Shown piece by piece: positions 42,879 to 51,570 of a DNA stretch of 64,000 bases. The position numbers were made by a program, and so were the translations under genes. Source of the DNA: CAYGZL01 sp964354345. Lineage in GTDB: Bacteria > Chloroflexota > Anaerolineae > Anaerolineales > UBA4823. Below the pieces are notes generated by a model. That model was not told the DNA's origin. It did no database searches and worked only from the letters and a program-made list of their open reading frames with translations. The first letter of the stretch is position 1, and each line of letters opens with the position of its first letter. Location of the stretch: the NCBI GenBank assembly GCA_964354345.1, contig CAYGZL010000023.1, positions 62,001 through 126,000 on the forward strand. The letters run 5' to 3'.

Positions 42879-43511
42879 ATGCGATCCATAAAATTGGTTA
42901 CATTATTATTGGTTATTATTACATTAACTGCTTGCAGTCCGTCTGGGTTTCTGATCGGAAAGAAGGCAACTAAAACACCAACCCTACGACCGGCACGTAC
43001 ACCTACATTAAAACCTCAAGCTACCAAGGTCTTGTCCACCAAAACACCAATTGGAAACCGGAATGCGGGTAACCAATTAAATTTCCCACTCATCATCGCC
43101 CGATCTCCTTTGACTGTCGTTCATACAACGGGTGACCTGTATCAATTGCAGCCCGGAACACCGCAAGCATTGCCTGACTTCTTACATCCAGATTTGGCTT
43201 GTAAGTGGATGGGTGTCGGTGGTCAGGTATTTCTGAAGGATCGGCGCTCCGTGATTGGATTAGTTGTTGAAGTTACCGGCAAATTAAATAACCAAATAAT
43301 AACGTTTCTTGGTCTCACAGGGAACGCACCGGAAATCGGTCCAGGGGGATACGAAATCAGATTGGCGGATTATCCGATCGCGACAACGCAAGCGTTGCGT
43401 TTACGGCTCCTGGATTTGAGTGGGAACACACTGTCTGACCCGGTAACCTTCCAAACCTATGATGATTGTCAGCGTAATTTGATCTTGATTAACTTTTCCC
43501 ATGGGGAATAA
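42879..43511 (+). CDS. Lipoprotein of unknown function
   Basis: A 210-residue exported protein. The signal peptide ends in LITLTAC, and Cys19 is the likely lipid-modified residue. A Thr-Pro/Lys linker (ATKTPTLRPARTPTLKPQ) leads to a beta-rich domain (about 70-210) with VVHTTGDLYQL, LACKWMGVGGQVF and LTGNAPEIGPGGYEIRL. I do not recognise the domain. It appears to hold two cysteines that could form a disulfide (LACKW and DDCQRN). It is transcribed divergently from the C39 peptidase gene, and both carry Pro-rich linkers, so they may act together at the cell surface. A methyltransferase follows on the same strand. Confidence 0.7.
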   Translation: MRSIKLVTLLLVIITLTACSPSGFLIGKKATKTPTLRPARTPTLKPQATKVLSTKTPIGNRNAGNQLNFPLIIARSPLTVVHTTGDLYQLQPGTPQALPDFLHPDLACKWMGVGGQVFLKDRRSVIGLVVEVTGKLNNQIITFLGLTGNAPEIGPGGYEIRLADYPIATTQALRLRLLDLSGNTLSDPVTFQTYDDCQRNLILINFSHGE

Positions 43512-43535
43512 TCCAAACACAGATAAAATTATCTC

Positions 43536-44129
43536 ATGCCACTACTGGATCATTTTGGTTTGGTTGCACCTTGTTATGACTACGTCATTCGTTTACATTC
43601 TATCGAGAAGTTATCTGTTCTTTTGAAATTGCCTGTATCAGGTCGATTATTAGATGCTGGTGGGGGTACGGGGCGGGTTTCCGAAGCCTTGCAGGGATTG
43701 GTTTCTCAGGTGATTGTCGCCGATATATCTCTGGGTATGTTACGCCAGGCTGTTAACAGAAAAGGGTTAAATGGGGTTTGTGCTTTATCGGAGTATTTAC
43801 CATTTTCGGATGACTCATTCGAACGGATCACCATGGTGGATGCCTTACACCATGTAATCAGTCACGCCATGAGCGCTAATGAGCTGTGGCGTGTCCTTAA
43901 GCCCGGTGGACTCCTGGTGATCGAGGAGCCCGATATTCGAACTATGCCCGTCAAGCTGGTTGCTATTGCTGAGAAACTGGCCTTGATGCGTAGCCATTTT
44001 ATATCACCCCCGCTTATTGCGGCCTTATTCCCTCCCGACGCACGCTCCCGGATTGAGATCGCATCGAATACCGCTTGGATAGTCGTGGAGAAACCTCTGA
44101 AGGACGACTCATTAATTTTATTGAATTAG
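43536..44129 (+). CDS. SAM-dependent methyltransferase (class I, Methyltransf_11-like)
   Basis: A 197-residue Rossmann-fold methyltransferase. The SAM-binding motif is RLLDAGGGTGRVSEAL (about residues 33-48), followed by QVIVADISLGMLRQA and SEYLPFSDDSFERITMVDALHHV (motifs II and III). It resembles UbiE/COQ5-type enzymes and phospholipid methyltransferases, but the target cannot be named. It begins 24 bases after the lipoprotein gene and converges on hypE. The C-terminal tail is short. Confidence 0.85.
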   Translation: MPLLDHFGLVAPCYDYVIRLHSIEKLSVLLKLPVSGRLLDAGGGTGRVSEALQGLVSQVIVADISLGMLRQAVNRKGLNGVCALSEYLPFSDDSFERITMVDALHHVISHAMSANELWRVLKPGGLLVIEEPDIRTMPVKLVAIAEKLALMRSHFISPPLIAALFPPDARSRIEIASNTAWIVVEKPLKDDSLILLN

Positions 44130-44144
44130 CATTTTCCTTGAATA

Positions 44145-45233
44145 TTAACAAATCCTGGGCAGCAACTCACCAGACAGCATATCAACGATGCGTGTAGTAC
44201 CGATTATGGTTTTAACGAAGACCCTTTCAACCGGGCTGGCCTGTACAACGCCGATTGCCACAGCCTCTTCACCGTAGCGGTTGCGGTGCATCACCTCCAA
44301 CACGCGTTCGGTGTGGCTCTGGTTAACTATCACGATGAGTTTACCCTCATTAGCAATGTAAAGTGGATCGAACCCAAATAACTCACAGGCGGCTGCGACT
44401 GCTTGGCGCACTGGAATGTGACTTTCCTCGATCTGGATGCAACAGTGTGATTGCACGGCAATCTCGTTTAGACTGGTCGCCAGGCCGCCACGGGTTGGGT
44501 CACGTAAGACATGAACCTGATCGCTGGCGTCTAATATCGCCTCGATCAGGTGGTTCAGCGGGGCTACATCGCTCTGGATACCTGAGCTGAAGCCTAACTC
44601 ACCGCGTGCCTCCAAAACAGCAATCCCATGATCACCGATGGGTCCAGAGAGAATAACGATATCCCCGGGTTGAGCGCCTGTTCCACTGATCCGAACGCCA
44701 GGTCGGATCAGACCGACACCACTCGTCGTAATATACAATCCATCTGCCTTACCCTTCTGGACAACTTTGGTGTCGCCAGCCACAATTATTACACCTGCTT
44801 CTTCCGCCGCCTTTCGCATCGAAGCCGCTACCATTTCAAGTACGCTTATCTCCAATCCTTCTTCCAGGATAAATCCGGCTGTGAGATAGAGAGGTATAGC
44901 TCCCAACATGGCCACATCGTTCACCGTGCCGCAAATCGCCAACCGGCCGATGTCACCACCCGGGAATACCAAAGGTGAGACGACATGCGCATCAACGCTG
45001 ATTGCCAAGCGTGTGGTTGGCCCTTCCGAAGGTAGCAGGATTTCTGCGGCATCGTCACCTGCGCTCAGGCTTGGGTTATCGAACGCCGGTAAAAATAGCC
45101 GACTCACCAGATCGTGGGTTAATTTACCCCCGCTACCATGACCCAGGACGATCTGTTCGCGGTGGGCTAATGGCATTGGGCAGACCGGACCTTGCATGGT
45201 TGGGAGGTTAGCGGGAGACGTTGGTTTGTCCAT
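44145..45233 (-). CDS. hypE: Hydrogenase maturation protein HypE (carbamoyl dehydratase)
   Basis: HypE turns the thiocarbamate on its C-terminal cysteine into thiocyanate, the source of the cyanide ligands of the [NiFe] centre. The family opening VLGHGSGGKLTHDLV lies about 25 residues in, SAGDDAAEI is the ATP/Mg site of the AIRS fold, and the protein ends with the diagnostic PRIC, whose Cys carries the ligand. The start is uncertain: ATG 45231-45233 overlaps hypD by 26 bases, while ATG 45195-45197 would not overlap; neither has a good ribosome-binding site. It is the last gene of the hyp operon. Confidence 0.92.
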   Translation of the reverse strand: MDKPTSPANLPTMQGPVCPMPLAHREQIVLGHGSGGKLTHDLVSRLFLPAFDNPSLSAGDDAAEILLPSEGPTTRLAISVDAHVVSPLVFPGGDIGRLAICGTVNDVAMLGAIPLYLTAGFILEEGLEISVLEMVAASMRKAAEEAGVIIVAGDTKVVQKGKADGLYITTSGVGLIRPGVRISGTGAQPGDIVILSGPIGDHGIAVLEARGELGFSSGIQSDVAPLNHLIEAILDASDQVHVLRDPTRGGLATSLNEIAVQSHCCIQIEESHIPVRQAVAAACELFGFDPLYIANEGKLIVIVNQSHTERVLEVMHRNRYGEEAVAIGVVQASPVERVFVKTIIGTTRIVDMLSGELLPRIC

Positions 45234-46302
45234 AACGATAATAAGCGGAGCAAGCCCCTTCCGAGGATACCATGGTCGCACCTAATGGACGCTCAGGAGT
45301 ACATTCCTTGCCAAAGGCAGAACACTGGGGTGGTTTTTTCAGACCCTGCAAGATCAAACCGGCTATGCATAACGGAGATTCGATAGGAAGGATATGGCTG
45401 ACCACGAACCTTTGTTCCGCATCGTATTCGGCTAACTCCGGTCGCAATTTCCAGCCCGAATCAGGGATCATCCCGATGCCACGCCAGTTGCGATCACAAA
45501 TGCTGAAAGCTTGCTGAATTACCGCCTGGGCCGGTGGATTACCAGGGTAAGATACCACCCTCGAGTAGGCGTTTTCCACCTGGCAACGACCTTGCTCGAG
45601 CTGCCGTACAGCCAACAAAATGCCATGTAATAAATCGAGTGGTTCGAATCCTGTCACGACGATTGGTGTACGGTACTGCTCGGCGATGGGCGGATACTCC
45701 CAATAACCCATGACCGCACAAACATGTCCGGCAGCCAGGATAGCCTGGATACGATTTCCGGGTGAATTGAGTATTGCGTGTAGAGCTGGAGGGACCCGCA
45801 CATGTGAGACAAGCATCGAATAATTCTGTATTCCCAAGGATTTAGCATGCAATACACTCATCGCGTTGGCTGGTGCGGTGGTTTCGAAACCGATGGCAAA
45901 AAAAACTACTTGATGATCGGGATTTTCCTGAGCTAACTTAACTGCGTCCAGTGGTGAATATACCACCCGAACATCGCCACCTGCCGCGCGTACAGAGAAC
46001 AGGTCACGATGGCTGCCTGGGACCCGCAACATATCACCGTAGGAAACAAAAATCACACCCGGTTGGGAAGCGATTTGGATTGCTTTGTCGATCAATTCAA
46101 GCGAGGTGACGCATACCGGGCAGCCAGGTCCGTGCACCAGCTCTATTTCAGGAGGCAGGAGTTGATCTAACCCATAGCGCATGATCGCGTGAGTTTGTCC
46201 TCCACAAATTTCCATCAACACCCAGGATCGGGTGACTGTATGACGGATTTCCTTCAAGACGCCATGCACCAACTCTGCGTCACGGAATGCTGTATTATTC
46301 AT
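45208..46302 (-). CDS. hypD: Hydrogenase maturation protein HypD
   Basis: HypD holds a [4Fe-4S] cluster and, with HypC, carries the Fe(CN)2CO unit. Conserved motifs are MEICGGQTHAIMRYGLDQLL, LVHGPGCPVCVTS, VFFAIGFETTAPANA and VTGFEPLDLL. Length is 364 residues with the start at 46300-46302. Its ATG overlaps the hypC stop by eight bases, so the two are translationally coupled, matching their physical complex. A longer reading frame exists upstream but would extend through most of hypC and is rejected. Confidence 0.95.
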   Translation of the reverse strand: MNNTAFRDAELVHGVLKEIRHTVTRSWVLMEICGGQTHAIMRYGLDQLLPPEIELVHGPGCPVCVTSLELIDKAIQIASQPGVIFVSYGDMLRVPGSHRDLFSVRAAGGDVRVVYSPLDAVKLAQENPDHQVVFFAIGFETTAPANAMSVLHAKSLGIQNYSMLVSHVRVPPALHAILNSPGNRIQAILAAGHVCAVMGYWEYPPIAEQYRTPIVVTGFEPLDLLHGILLAVRQLEQGRCQVENAYSRVVSYPGNPPAQAVIQQAFSICDRNWRGIGMIPDSGWKLRPELAEYDAEQRFVVSHILPIESPLCIAGLILQGLKKPPQCSAFGKECTPERPLGATMVSSEGACSAYYRYGQTNVSR

Positions 46303-46537
46303 TATCAAGTTCGACCTCAGATAATTCACGGAATAGTGCCAGGGTTTCCTCAGCCTCTTCTGGACTGATCCGGTGCAAAGCAAAACCGACATGAATTATG
46401 GTGTAATCGCCAATTTCTGCTTCTGGCACATAGGCCAGACAGGCTTCACGACTCACTCCCCCAAAATCGATTTTCCCCATCCTTAATCCGTTTTTTTCAT
46501 AGATTTCGATGATCTTACCCGGCACCCCTAAACACAT
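46295..46537 (-). CDS. hypC: Hydrogenase maturation chaperone HypC
   Basis: An 80-residue chaperone beginning MCLGVPGKIIEI, with the essential Cys2. It binds HypD and later the large hydrogenase subunit precursor. The C-terminus carries TIIHVGFALHRISPEEAEETL, typical of the family. AAGGAG precedes the ATG. It lies 10 bases downstream of hypF and overlaps hypD. Confidence 0.97.
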   Translation of the reverse strand: MCLGVPGKIIEIYEKNGLRMGKIDFGGVSREACLAYVPEAEIGDYTIIHVGFALHRISPEEAEETLALFRELSEVELDNE

Positions 46538-46547
46538 ATCTGTCTCC

Positions 46548-49010
46548 TTAACTATCTAGCCAGCGCTGTACTGCAACAGCGGCTTGCCCTAAAGCGATCC
46601 CACCGTCGTTGGTTGGCGCCTGATGGTGAGTGAGTACATCAAACTTGTTGGCCTGTAGCAGACACACGGTCTTCCTTAACAGAGTTTGATTCTGCCATAC
46701 TCCACCGCTTAATGCAACACGCTGGATGCCTGTTTGATTGCGTAATATCTGGCAGACACGATGAACCATCTGAGCCATGCCATTATGAAACCGACTTGAT
46801 ATCTTCCCAACGGGCACACCAAGTGCCAGGTCACTCAGTAAGGTTTCGATCAGGCGTGTGACACCGATAATTACCGGGGTGTCACCATCGCATGTCGATA
46901 TCTCAAACGGATAAGCTCCTGGCTCTTGAGGATCAGCCAATGCTTCGAATTCGATGGCCGCCTGGGCTTCATAATTCACTCTCTGCCGCACCCCAGCCAG
47001 GGCAGCAACCGCGTCAAACAACCGACCAGCACTGGAAGTCAGTGGGGAATTTATCCGCTTTTCTAATTGTAACCGGACAATTGTGCGTTCCTCTGCACTT
47101 AGTTCCGCATAGTATGGAAATTTCTCGGCCCAGTCCAGGTCAGCCTGCCACAGATAGGCCAATGCCATACGGGCTGGTTTCCGAATTGCCGCCTCGCCTC
47201 CTGGCAAGGGTACATAGGCCAGATGAGCGAGGCGTTGATAGGAGGCATAACTGGTGATCAAAAATTCACCACCCCAGATCGCTCCATCTTCACCATAGCC
47301 GGTGCCATCAAAAGCCACACCGATGACAGGTTGGTCCTTTTTGATATTGTTGTCAACCATGCAGGAAGCAATGTGAGCGTGATGGTGTTGCACCCCGATG
47401 GCTGGCAATCCCTCTTCGACTGCCCGGGATAGGATGAAACGGCTGGCCAGGTAGTTCGGATGCAAATCATAAGCCAGCAGCTCCGGTTCGACATGGAATA
47501 ACCGCTCAAAGTGCGCTACACTGTCCTCGAAGGAACGGAGTGTTTCATAGTTCTCCAGGTCGCCAATGTGGTGGCTTAGAAAAGCATAATTCTCCCGTCC
47601 CACGCAAAAAGTATTTTTTAACTCAGCACCCCCCGCTAAAAAGGGTGGGGTTTTCCAGGGAAGATGGATCGGGAATGGCGCAAAGCCACGTGAACGCCGG
47701 ATAAGGTAGATCTTATTCGGAGAATTGGGTCTATTATTTCGCGTTGATTCACTGTCTGGATTAGCGCACTGCACTGGCAATTCCATGGTTGGAAAAACTT
47801 GCACAACAGAATCGTCGCAACGCGTACGAATAGGCCGGTTATGCATTAATAATCCATCTGTCAGCGAAGCGAGACGCTGTCGAGCGTCATCATTTTCAAA
47901 GGCGATGGGCTCTTCGCTCAAGTTTCCACTGGTCATTATCAACGGAGGCAATACCTGACCATTGTCATCCGGCGCGAACAACAAGTAATGCAGGGGGGTG
48001 TATGGTAGCATCACACCTAACGAATTCTGATGGGGAGCAGCCTCACGGGCAATCAGCCCTGTGGGTCTACGCTGCAAGATCACAATCGGTCGTTGCCGAG
48101 AAAGGAGCAGCTCACGTTCGGTGCTATCTACCTGGCAATGTCGTTCTACGACAGCCACATTAGCCATCATCAGTGCGAAGGGTTTATCCACGCGCAGTTT
48201 ACGCCGGCGGAGCTCAGCTACGGCCTGTGGGTTAGTGGCATCACACGCCAGGTGGAAACCTCCCAGCCCTTTAATCGCAATAATTTTCCCCTGTCTCAGT
48301 AACTGTTGTGACGCCCGGATCGCCTCCCAGGAGCCATGGATTGTGGTTGCCTGGGATTGTATGTCTGAGTCGCTATTTATGGGTGGATGCAGAATTTCTA
48401 ACCAAACCTGTGGTCCGCAAATTGGGCAAGCAACCGGTTGGGCGTGGAAACGCCGGTCTCGCGGATCAGCGTATTCGCTCGCACATTCAGGGCAGAGCGG
48501 AAAGCCCGCCATGGTTGTGTTCGGGCGATCGTAAGGAATATCGGTAATGATAGTAAAACGCGGTCCGCAGTTTGTGCAATTAATAAATGGGTAATGGAAA
48601 CGCCGGTCATGCGGATCAAACAACTCACGAAAACAGTCCTCACAAATTGCTACATCTGGCGAAATCGGTTGGAACTCCTCTGCCACCGTCACTGAACCGA
48701 TGATTTCGAAACTCATAAAACCGCCATTGACGGATGGCTGAATTATCAATGTGTCAATCTGAGCCAGCGGAGGGGTTTCTTCCCGTAAACCTTTTAGAAA
48801 GGTGTCCAGTTGTTCTCGTGAGCCGTCTACCTGGATATCCACTCCGGCAGAAGTATTTTGTACCCACCCTTTCAATCCCAGGCGCGTTGCCAGGCTGTAT
48901 ACAAACGGTCTGAATCCCACACCTTGGACAATACCGGTAATATGAATCCTTAATCCACTAGTGTCATCAGCCAATTGATCCACGCCTCCAGTCCTTCTCC
49001 GGTGAGGCAA
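46548..49010 (-). CDS. hypF: Carbamoyltransferase HypF
   Basis: HypF uses carbamoyl phosphate and ATP to carbamoylate HypE. The 820 residues show the full domain order: acylphosphatase (about 20-105, IHITGIVQGVGFRPFVYSL), two zinc fingers (CEDCFREL, NCTNCGPRF, CPECASEY, CPICGPQ; about 115-205), YrdC-like domain (about 230-405, IIAIKGLGGFHLACDA), and Kae1-like carbamoyltransferase (VQHHHAHIASCMVDN, VAFDGTGYGEDGAIWGGEF). The ATG at 49008-49010 overlaps hypB by 61 bases. A GTG nine codons later with AAGGA ahead of it is an alternative start. It sits between hypB and hypC in the operon. Confidence 0.95.
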   Translation of the reverse strand: MPHRRRTGGVDQLADDTSGLRIHITGIVQGVGFRPFVYSLATRLGLKGWVQNTSAGVDIQVDGSREQLDTFLKGLREETPPLAQIDTLIIQPSVNGGFMSFEIIGSVTVAEEFQPISPDVAICEDCFRELFDPHDRRFHYPFINCTNCGPRFTIITDIPYDRPNTTMAGFPLCPECASEYADPRDRRFHAQPVACPICGPQVWLEILHPPINSDSDIQSQATTIHGSWEAIRASQQLLRQGKIIAIKGLGGFHLACDATNPQAVAELRRRKLRVDKPFALMMANVAVVERHCQVDSTERELLLSRQRPIVILQRRPTGLIAREAAPHQNSLGVMLPYTPLHYLLFAPDDNGQVLPPLIMTSGNLSEEPIAFENDDARQRLASLTDGLLMHNRPIRTRCDDSVVQVFPTMELPVQCANPDSESTRNNRPNSPNKIYLIRRSRGFAPFPIHLPWKTPPFLAGGAELKNTFCVGRENYAFLSHHIGDLENYETLRSFEDSVAHFERLFHVEPELLAYDLHPNYLASRFILSRAVEEGLPAIGVQHHHAHIASCMVDNNIKKDQPVIGVAFDGTGYGEDGAIWGGEFLITSYASYQRLAHLAYVPLPGGEAAIRKPARMALAYLWQADLDWAEKFPYYAELSAEERTIVRLQLEKRINSPLTSSAGRLFDAVAALAGVRQRVNYEAQAAIEFEALADPQEPGAYPFEISTCDGDTPVIIGVTRLIETLLSDLALGVPVGKISSRFHNGMAQMVHRVCQILRNQTGIQRVALSGGVWQNQTLLRKTVCLLQANKFDVLTHHQAPTNDGGIALGQAAVAVQRWLDS

Positions 49011-49618
49011 GACATAGAAAAGGTTACCAGGCCTGGATTAAGAATCTCGACACCCTGCTGGAACCGTTCCATATCAAAGGGGACGTAGGGAAGCAGGTCA
49101 ATCTTATTGATTACCAGACCATTGACGCCGCTGTACATCGCTGGATACTTATAGGGTTTGTCATCCCCTTCAGGAATAGAAGCAACCAATACATTATAGT
49201 GAGCACCGAGTTGGAATGCAGCCGGGCATACCAGGTTACCGACATTCTCGATAATTAAAAGGTCAATGGTAGCCAGGTCGAGTTGATCCAGGCCGGCGCG
49301 CACCATGTTCGCATCCAGGTGACACTCTCCGCCGGTGTTAATCTGTACCGCCTGCGCGCCGGCTGCTGCAGCCCGGTCAGCATCAAAACTGGTGGCGATA
49401 TCGCCATCAATCACTGCCAGGCGCAATCGGATGTTGAGGCGGCGCACGGTTTGTTCTATCAAGGAAGTCTTTCCTGCCCCTGGCGAAGCCATCAGATTAA
49501 CTGCCAGCACGCCGGCTTGATCGAGACGAGCGCGATTTTCAACTGCCAGCCGGTCATTCGCGCTCAGAATTTTCTCAAGGATGGGTATTCGATGCGGATT
49601 TTGGATTCTTTCGGGCAT
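48950..49618 (-). CDS. hypB: Hydrogenase nickel incorporation GTPase HypB
   Basis: A 222-residue SIMIBI-class GTPase that inserts nickel with HypA. It has the P-loop NLMASPGAGKTSLIEQ, the metal-binding/G2 area VIDGDIATSFDADR, TGGECHLDANMV and NKIDLLPYV (guanine specificity). There is no long His-rich nickel-storage stretch near the N-terminus. The ATG at 49616-49618 begins directly after the hypA stop. Nickel-binding cysteine and histidine residues appear as GGECHLD. Confidence 0.95.
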   Translation of the reverse strand: MPERIQNPHRIPILEKILSANDRLAVENRARLDQAGVLAVNLMASPGAGKTSLIEQTVRRLNIRLRLAVIDGDIATSFDADRAAAAGAQAVQINTGGECHLDANMVRAGLDQLDLATIDLLIIENVGNLVCPAAFQLGAHYNVLVASIPEGDDKPYKYPAMYSGVNGLVINKIDLLPYVPFDMERFQQGVEILNPGLVTFSMSCLTGEGLEAWINWLMTLVD

Positions 49619-49619
49619 A

Positions 49620-49964
49620 TCATTTCTCGATCTCAATTGAATCCAGGTAAAACTCCTGCCCGGTGATGATCTTGACTTTTACACTGCCACAGAGTGGGCA
49701 ATTGAATAGATCGGCTTCAGGATGAAAGTGGTGGTCACAATCCATACACACCAGTTCAGCCAGGATGCGCCGGAAGTGTAGTTTTGCACCGGCTGCAATC
49801 GTATCAGCGGAGATTATATCCCAATAAAATTGGACCGAATCGTCAACGATCGTTGCCCACTGTCCAATAACCAGATACAGGTCGGTTACCTGCCGTGCTT
49901 GTGCACTCTCCGCATGGCGCAGTGTAATTTCCAGGAGGCTTTCGGTGACGGACAGCTCGTGCAT
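49620..49964 (-). CDS. hypA: Hydrogenase maturation nickel metallochaperone HypA
   Basis: A 114-residue metallochaperone. It starts MHELSVTESLLEI, with the nickel-binding His2, and has a zinc site of two CxxC pairs (VCMDC and NCPLC, about residues 72-97). It hands nickel to HypB. The gene lies nine bases after the VKOR-fusion stop, so hypA and everything to hypE probably share one transcript with that gene. Confidence 0.95.
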   Translation of the reverse strand: MHELSVTESLLEITLRHAESAQARQVTDLYLVIGQWATIVDDSVQFYWDIISADTIAAGAKLHFRRILAELVCMDCDHHFHPEADLFNCPLCGSVKVKIITGQEFYLDSIEIEK

Positions 49965-49973
49965 GGGGCAGCA

Positions 49974-51110
49974 TCAGACTTCATCTATTGCCGCGAGCTC
50001 ATCCTGGAGTTCAGAACCTTTATCGTCCCATTCTTCATCGTCCCCTAGAAAATATTCCTGAGAAAGCGCGGTCGTCGCCCACAACAAGATCATCATCACG
50101 ATCGCCTGGCTGATACACCAGATGCACGTGGCGCCAATCACAAAGGGTTCCAGGAAGGTCAGGTAGATCGAGAACAGCACGCCAAACAAGGTTATGATCC
50201 AGATCCCTATCCCGGCGAACTTACGTGATTTATCGGGACCGGAGCGTTCTATTGCCCAGGTGAGTAAGATTACCAGGTAACCAATTAATCCCAACAGTCC
50301 AATTGGAATCACTCCGAACAATCGGGCGTATTGACTTTGTTGGACGGTATTACAATCCCCAACCGGTCCGCAAAAAGCCTGCGCCCTGGAGGTCTCCACA
50401 AATGCCATATACGCGGAAATCCCAACACCAGCAATAGCCAGGGCAGGAACCACCCAGGCTGGCCATTTCCGCTGTTTCCGGGGTTCGCCACGTAGAAAAT
50501 TTACCAGGATCCATACCACACTGATCACCATCGCCAACAAGACTATAACTGCCAGGCTGTTGCCGGTGAGATCGCGTTGAAACTTAGTCGCCATGCGCGT
50601 CCAGACATCATCGGTACGCACGATTGATTGGGACTGACTATTATCAATAATAATATTTCTCTGTGCTTCTTTTGGTAGATAGTCTTTCAAACCTGGAAAA
50701 TCGGGCCAGGGAATACCACCGTTGATAATCCCTTGCTCAATGATTGTAGGGAACTGATTCGGGATTTCAACCGCGCCAACCAGCACGGTTTGTCCAACCA
50801 CCAGGGTTGGCACCCCCAGGCGATCGTCGGGCACTTGAAAATGATCTACTGCGTTGATATATAGGTTGCGACCTTCAGGTTGGTTGATATTAATCTTTAG
50901 TATACTCAGTTGAGTCTTATATTTCTGTTCCAGCGGAGGTAAGCCTTGGGTGAGGACCTTCTGGCATTGCCCACAAGTAGGTGAATAAAACAATACTGCC
51001 TGAACCACAGGTAAAGAAGCTGCTTGGACAGGAATGTAGGCCGTGTTGAACAGCCAGCTGATGAGGATTAATAATATTGATCGCGAGGTAACTTTTGTAT
51101 AAGATTGCAT
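49974..51110 (-). CDS. Thioredoxin-VKOR fusion, disulfide-forming membrane protein
   Basis: A 378-residue fusion. After a signal-anchor (about 1-31) a thioredoxin-like domain (about 35-130) carries CGQC (Cys46, Cys49) in FYSPTCGQCQKVL. Residues from about 185 form five membrane helices of a vitamin K epoxide reductase homologue with the shuttle pair AFCGPVGDC and the active-site pair CIWC near the C-terminus. VKOR proteins oxidise a thioredoxin-like partner, which then makes disulfides in exported proteins, passing electrons to quinone. In most bacterial fusions the thioredoxin domain is at the C-terminus; here it is N-terminal. It is placed just before hypA, possibly tying protein folding or redox state to hydrogenase maturation. 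The C-terminal tail is acidic. Confidence 0.88.
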   Translation of the reverse strand: MQSYTKVTSRSILLILISWLFNTAYIPVQAASLPVVQAVLFYSPTCGQCQKVLTQGLPPLEQKYKTQLSILKININQPEGRNLYINAVDHFQVPDDRLGVPTLVVGQTVLVGAVEIPNQFPTIIEQGIINGGIPWPDFPGLKDYLPKEAQRNIIIDNSQSQSIVRTDDVWTRMATKFQRDLTGNSLAVIVLLAMVISVVWILVNFLRGEPRKQRKWPAWVVPALAIAGVGISAYMAFVETSRAQAFCGPVGDCNTVQQSQYARLFGVIPIGLLGLIGYLVILLTWAIERSGPDKSRKFAGIGIWIITLFGVLFSIYLTFLEPFVIGATCIWCISQAIVMMILLWATTALSQEYFLGDDEEWDDKGSELQDELAAIDEV

Positions 51111-51141
51111 AATGTTCGAAGAATTGGGTCGCTAACGCAAA

Positions 51142-51166
51142 CCGTCTCCGGATCGCGGGGAGACGG
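51142..51166 (-). terminator. Terminator hairpin after tatA
   Basis: CCGTCTCC (51142-51149) pairs with GGAGACGG (51159-51166) around a 9-base loop. On the minus strand the stem is followed by TTTGCGTT. It lies 39 bases past the tatA stop, so it probably ends tatA transcription and leaves the VKOR-hyp operon to its own promoter. The T-tract is short, so termination may be partial. Confidence 0.6.
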
Positions 51167-51204
51167 CCTGATCTACCATTGGATTAGTAAATTCCCGGGT
51201 TGAG

Positions 51205-51456
51205 TTACGATTTGTTAGGTTCGTCTGATGAATTGTCTGGACTGTTCTTAACTGGTTCGGAGGTTTCGGCTTGAGAAGGTGCAGTAACATTATCATCAGA
51301 TATATTCTGCTGTTGTTTTTCATCATTGCCTAACCCTTCCCGGAAGGCACGAACACCATGGCCCATTTCACCAGCCACCTTGCTGATCCTACCAACGCCG
51401 AAGAGCAGGACTACGATCACAAGGATGATAATTAATTCAGTCGGTCCTAATTGCAT
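51205..51456 (-). CDS. tatA: Twin-arginine translocase subunit TatA
   Basis: An 83-residue TatA. One membrane helix (TELIIILVIVVLLFGVGRI, about residues 6-25) is followed by the amphipathic helix with VAGEMGHGVRAFREGL, and a hydrophilic Asn/Ser-rich tail. The Phe-Gly hinge (LFGVGR) matches the family. It forms the pore that exports folded Tat substrates, which often include hydrogenase small subunits, so its nearness to the hyp operon is suggestive. AGGAG is six bases before the ATG. No TatC is in this window. Confidence 0.95.
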   Translation of the reverse strand: MQLGPTELIIILVIVVLLFGVGRISKVAGEMGHGVRAFREGLGNDEKQQQNISDDNVTAPSQAETSEPVKNSPDNSSDEPNKS

Positions 51457-51570
51457 AATAATCTCCTAGGTTATATATTGTACCCAATTCCGGATACATT
51501 ATATACTACTGGTGTAAAACGGGATATGGTTTATGAAAGTATTATAATCTTCAATAGAAAAATATAGTTG

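Noticed and set aside
45208..46392. Longer hypD starting at 46392
   Set aside because: It would overlap most of hypC; the ATG at 46302 matches the family N-terminus.
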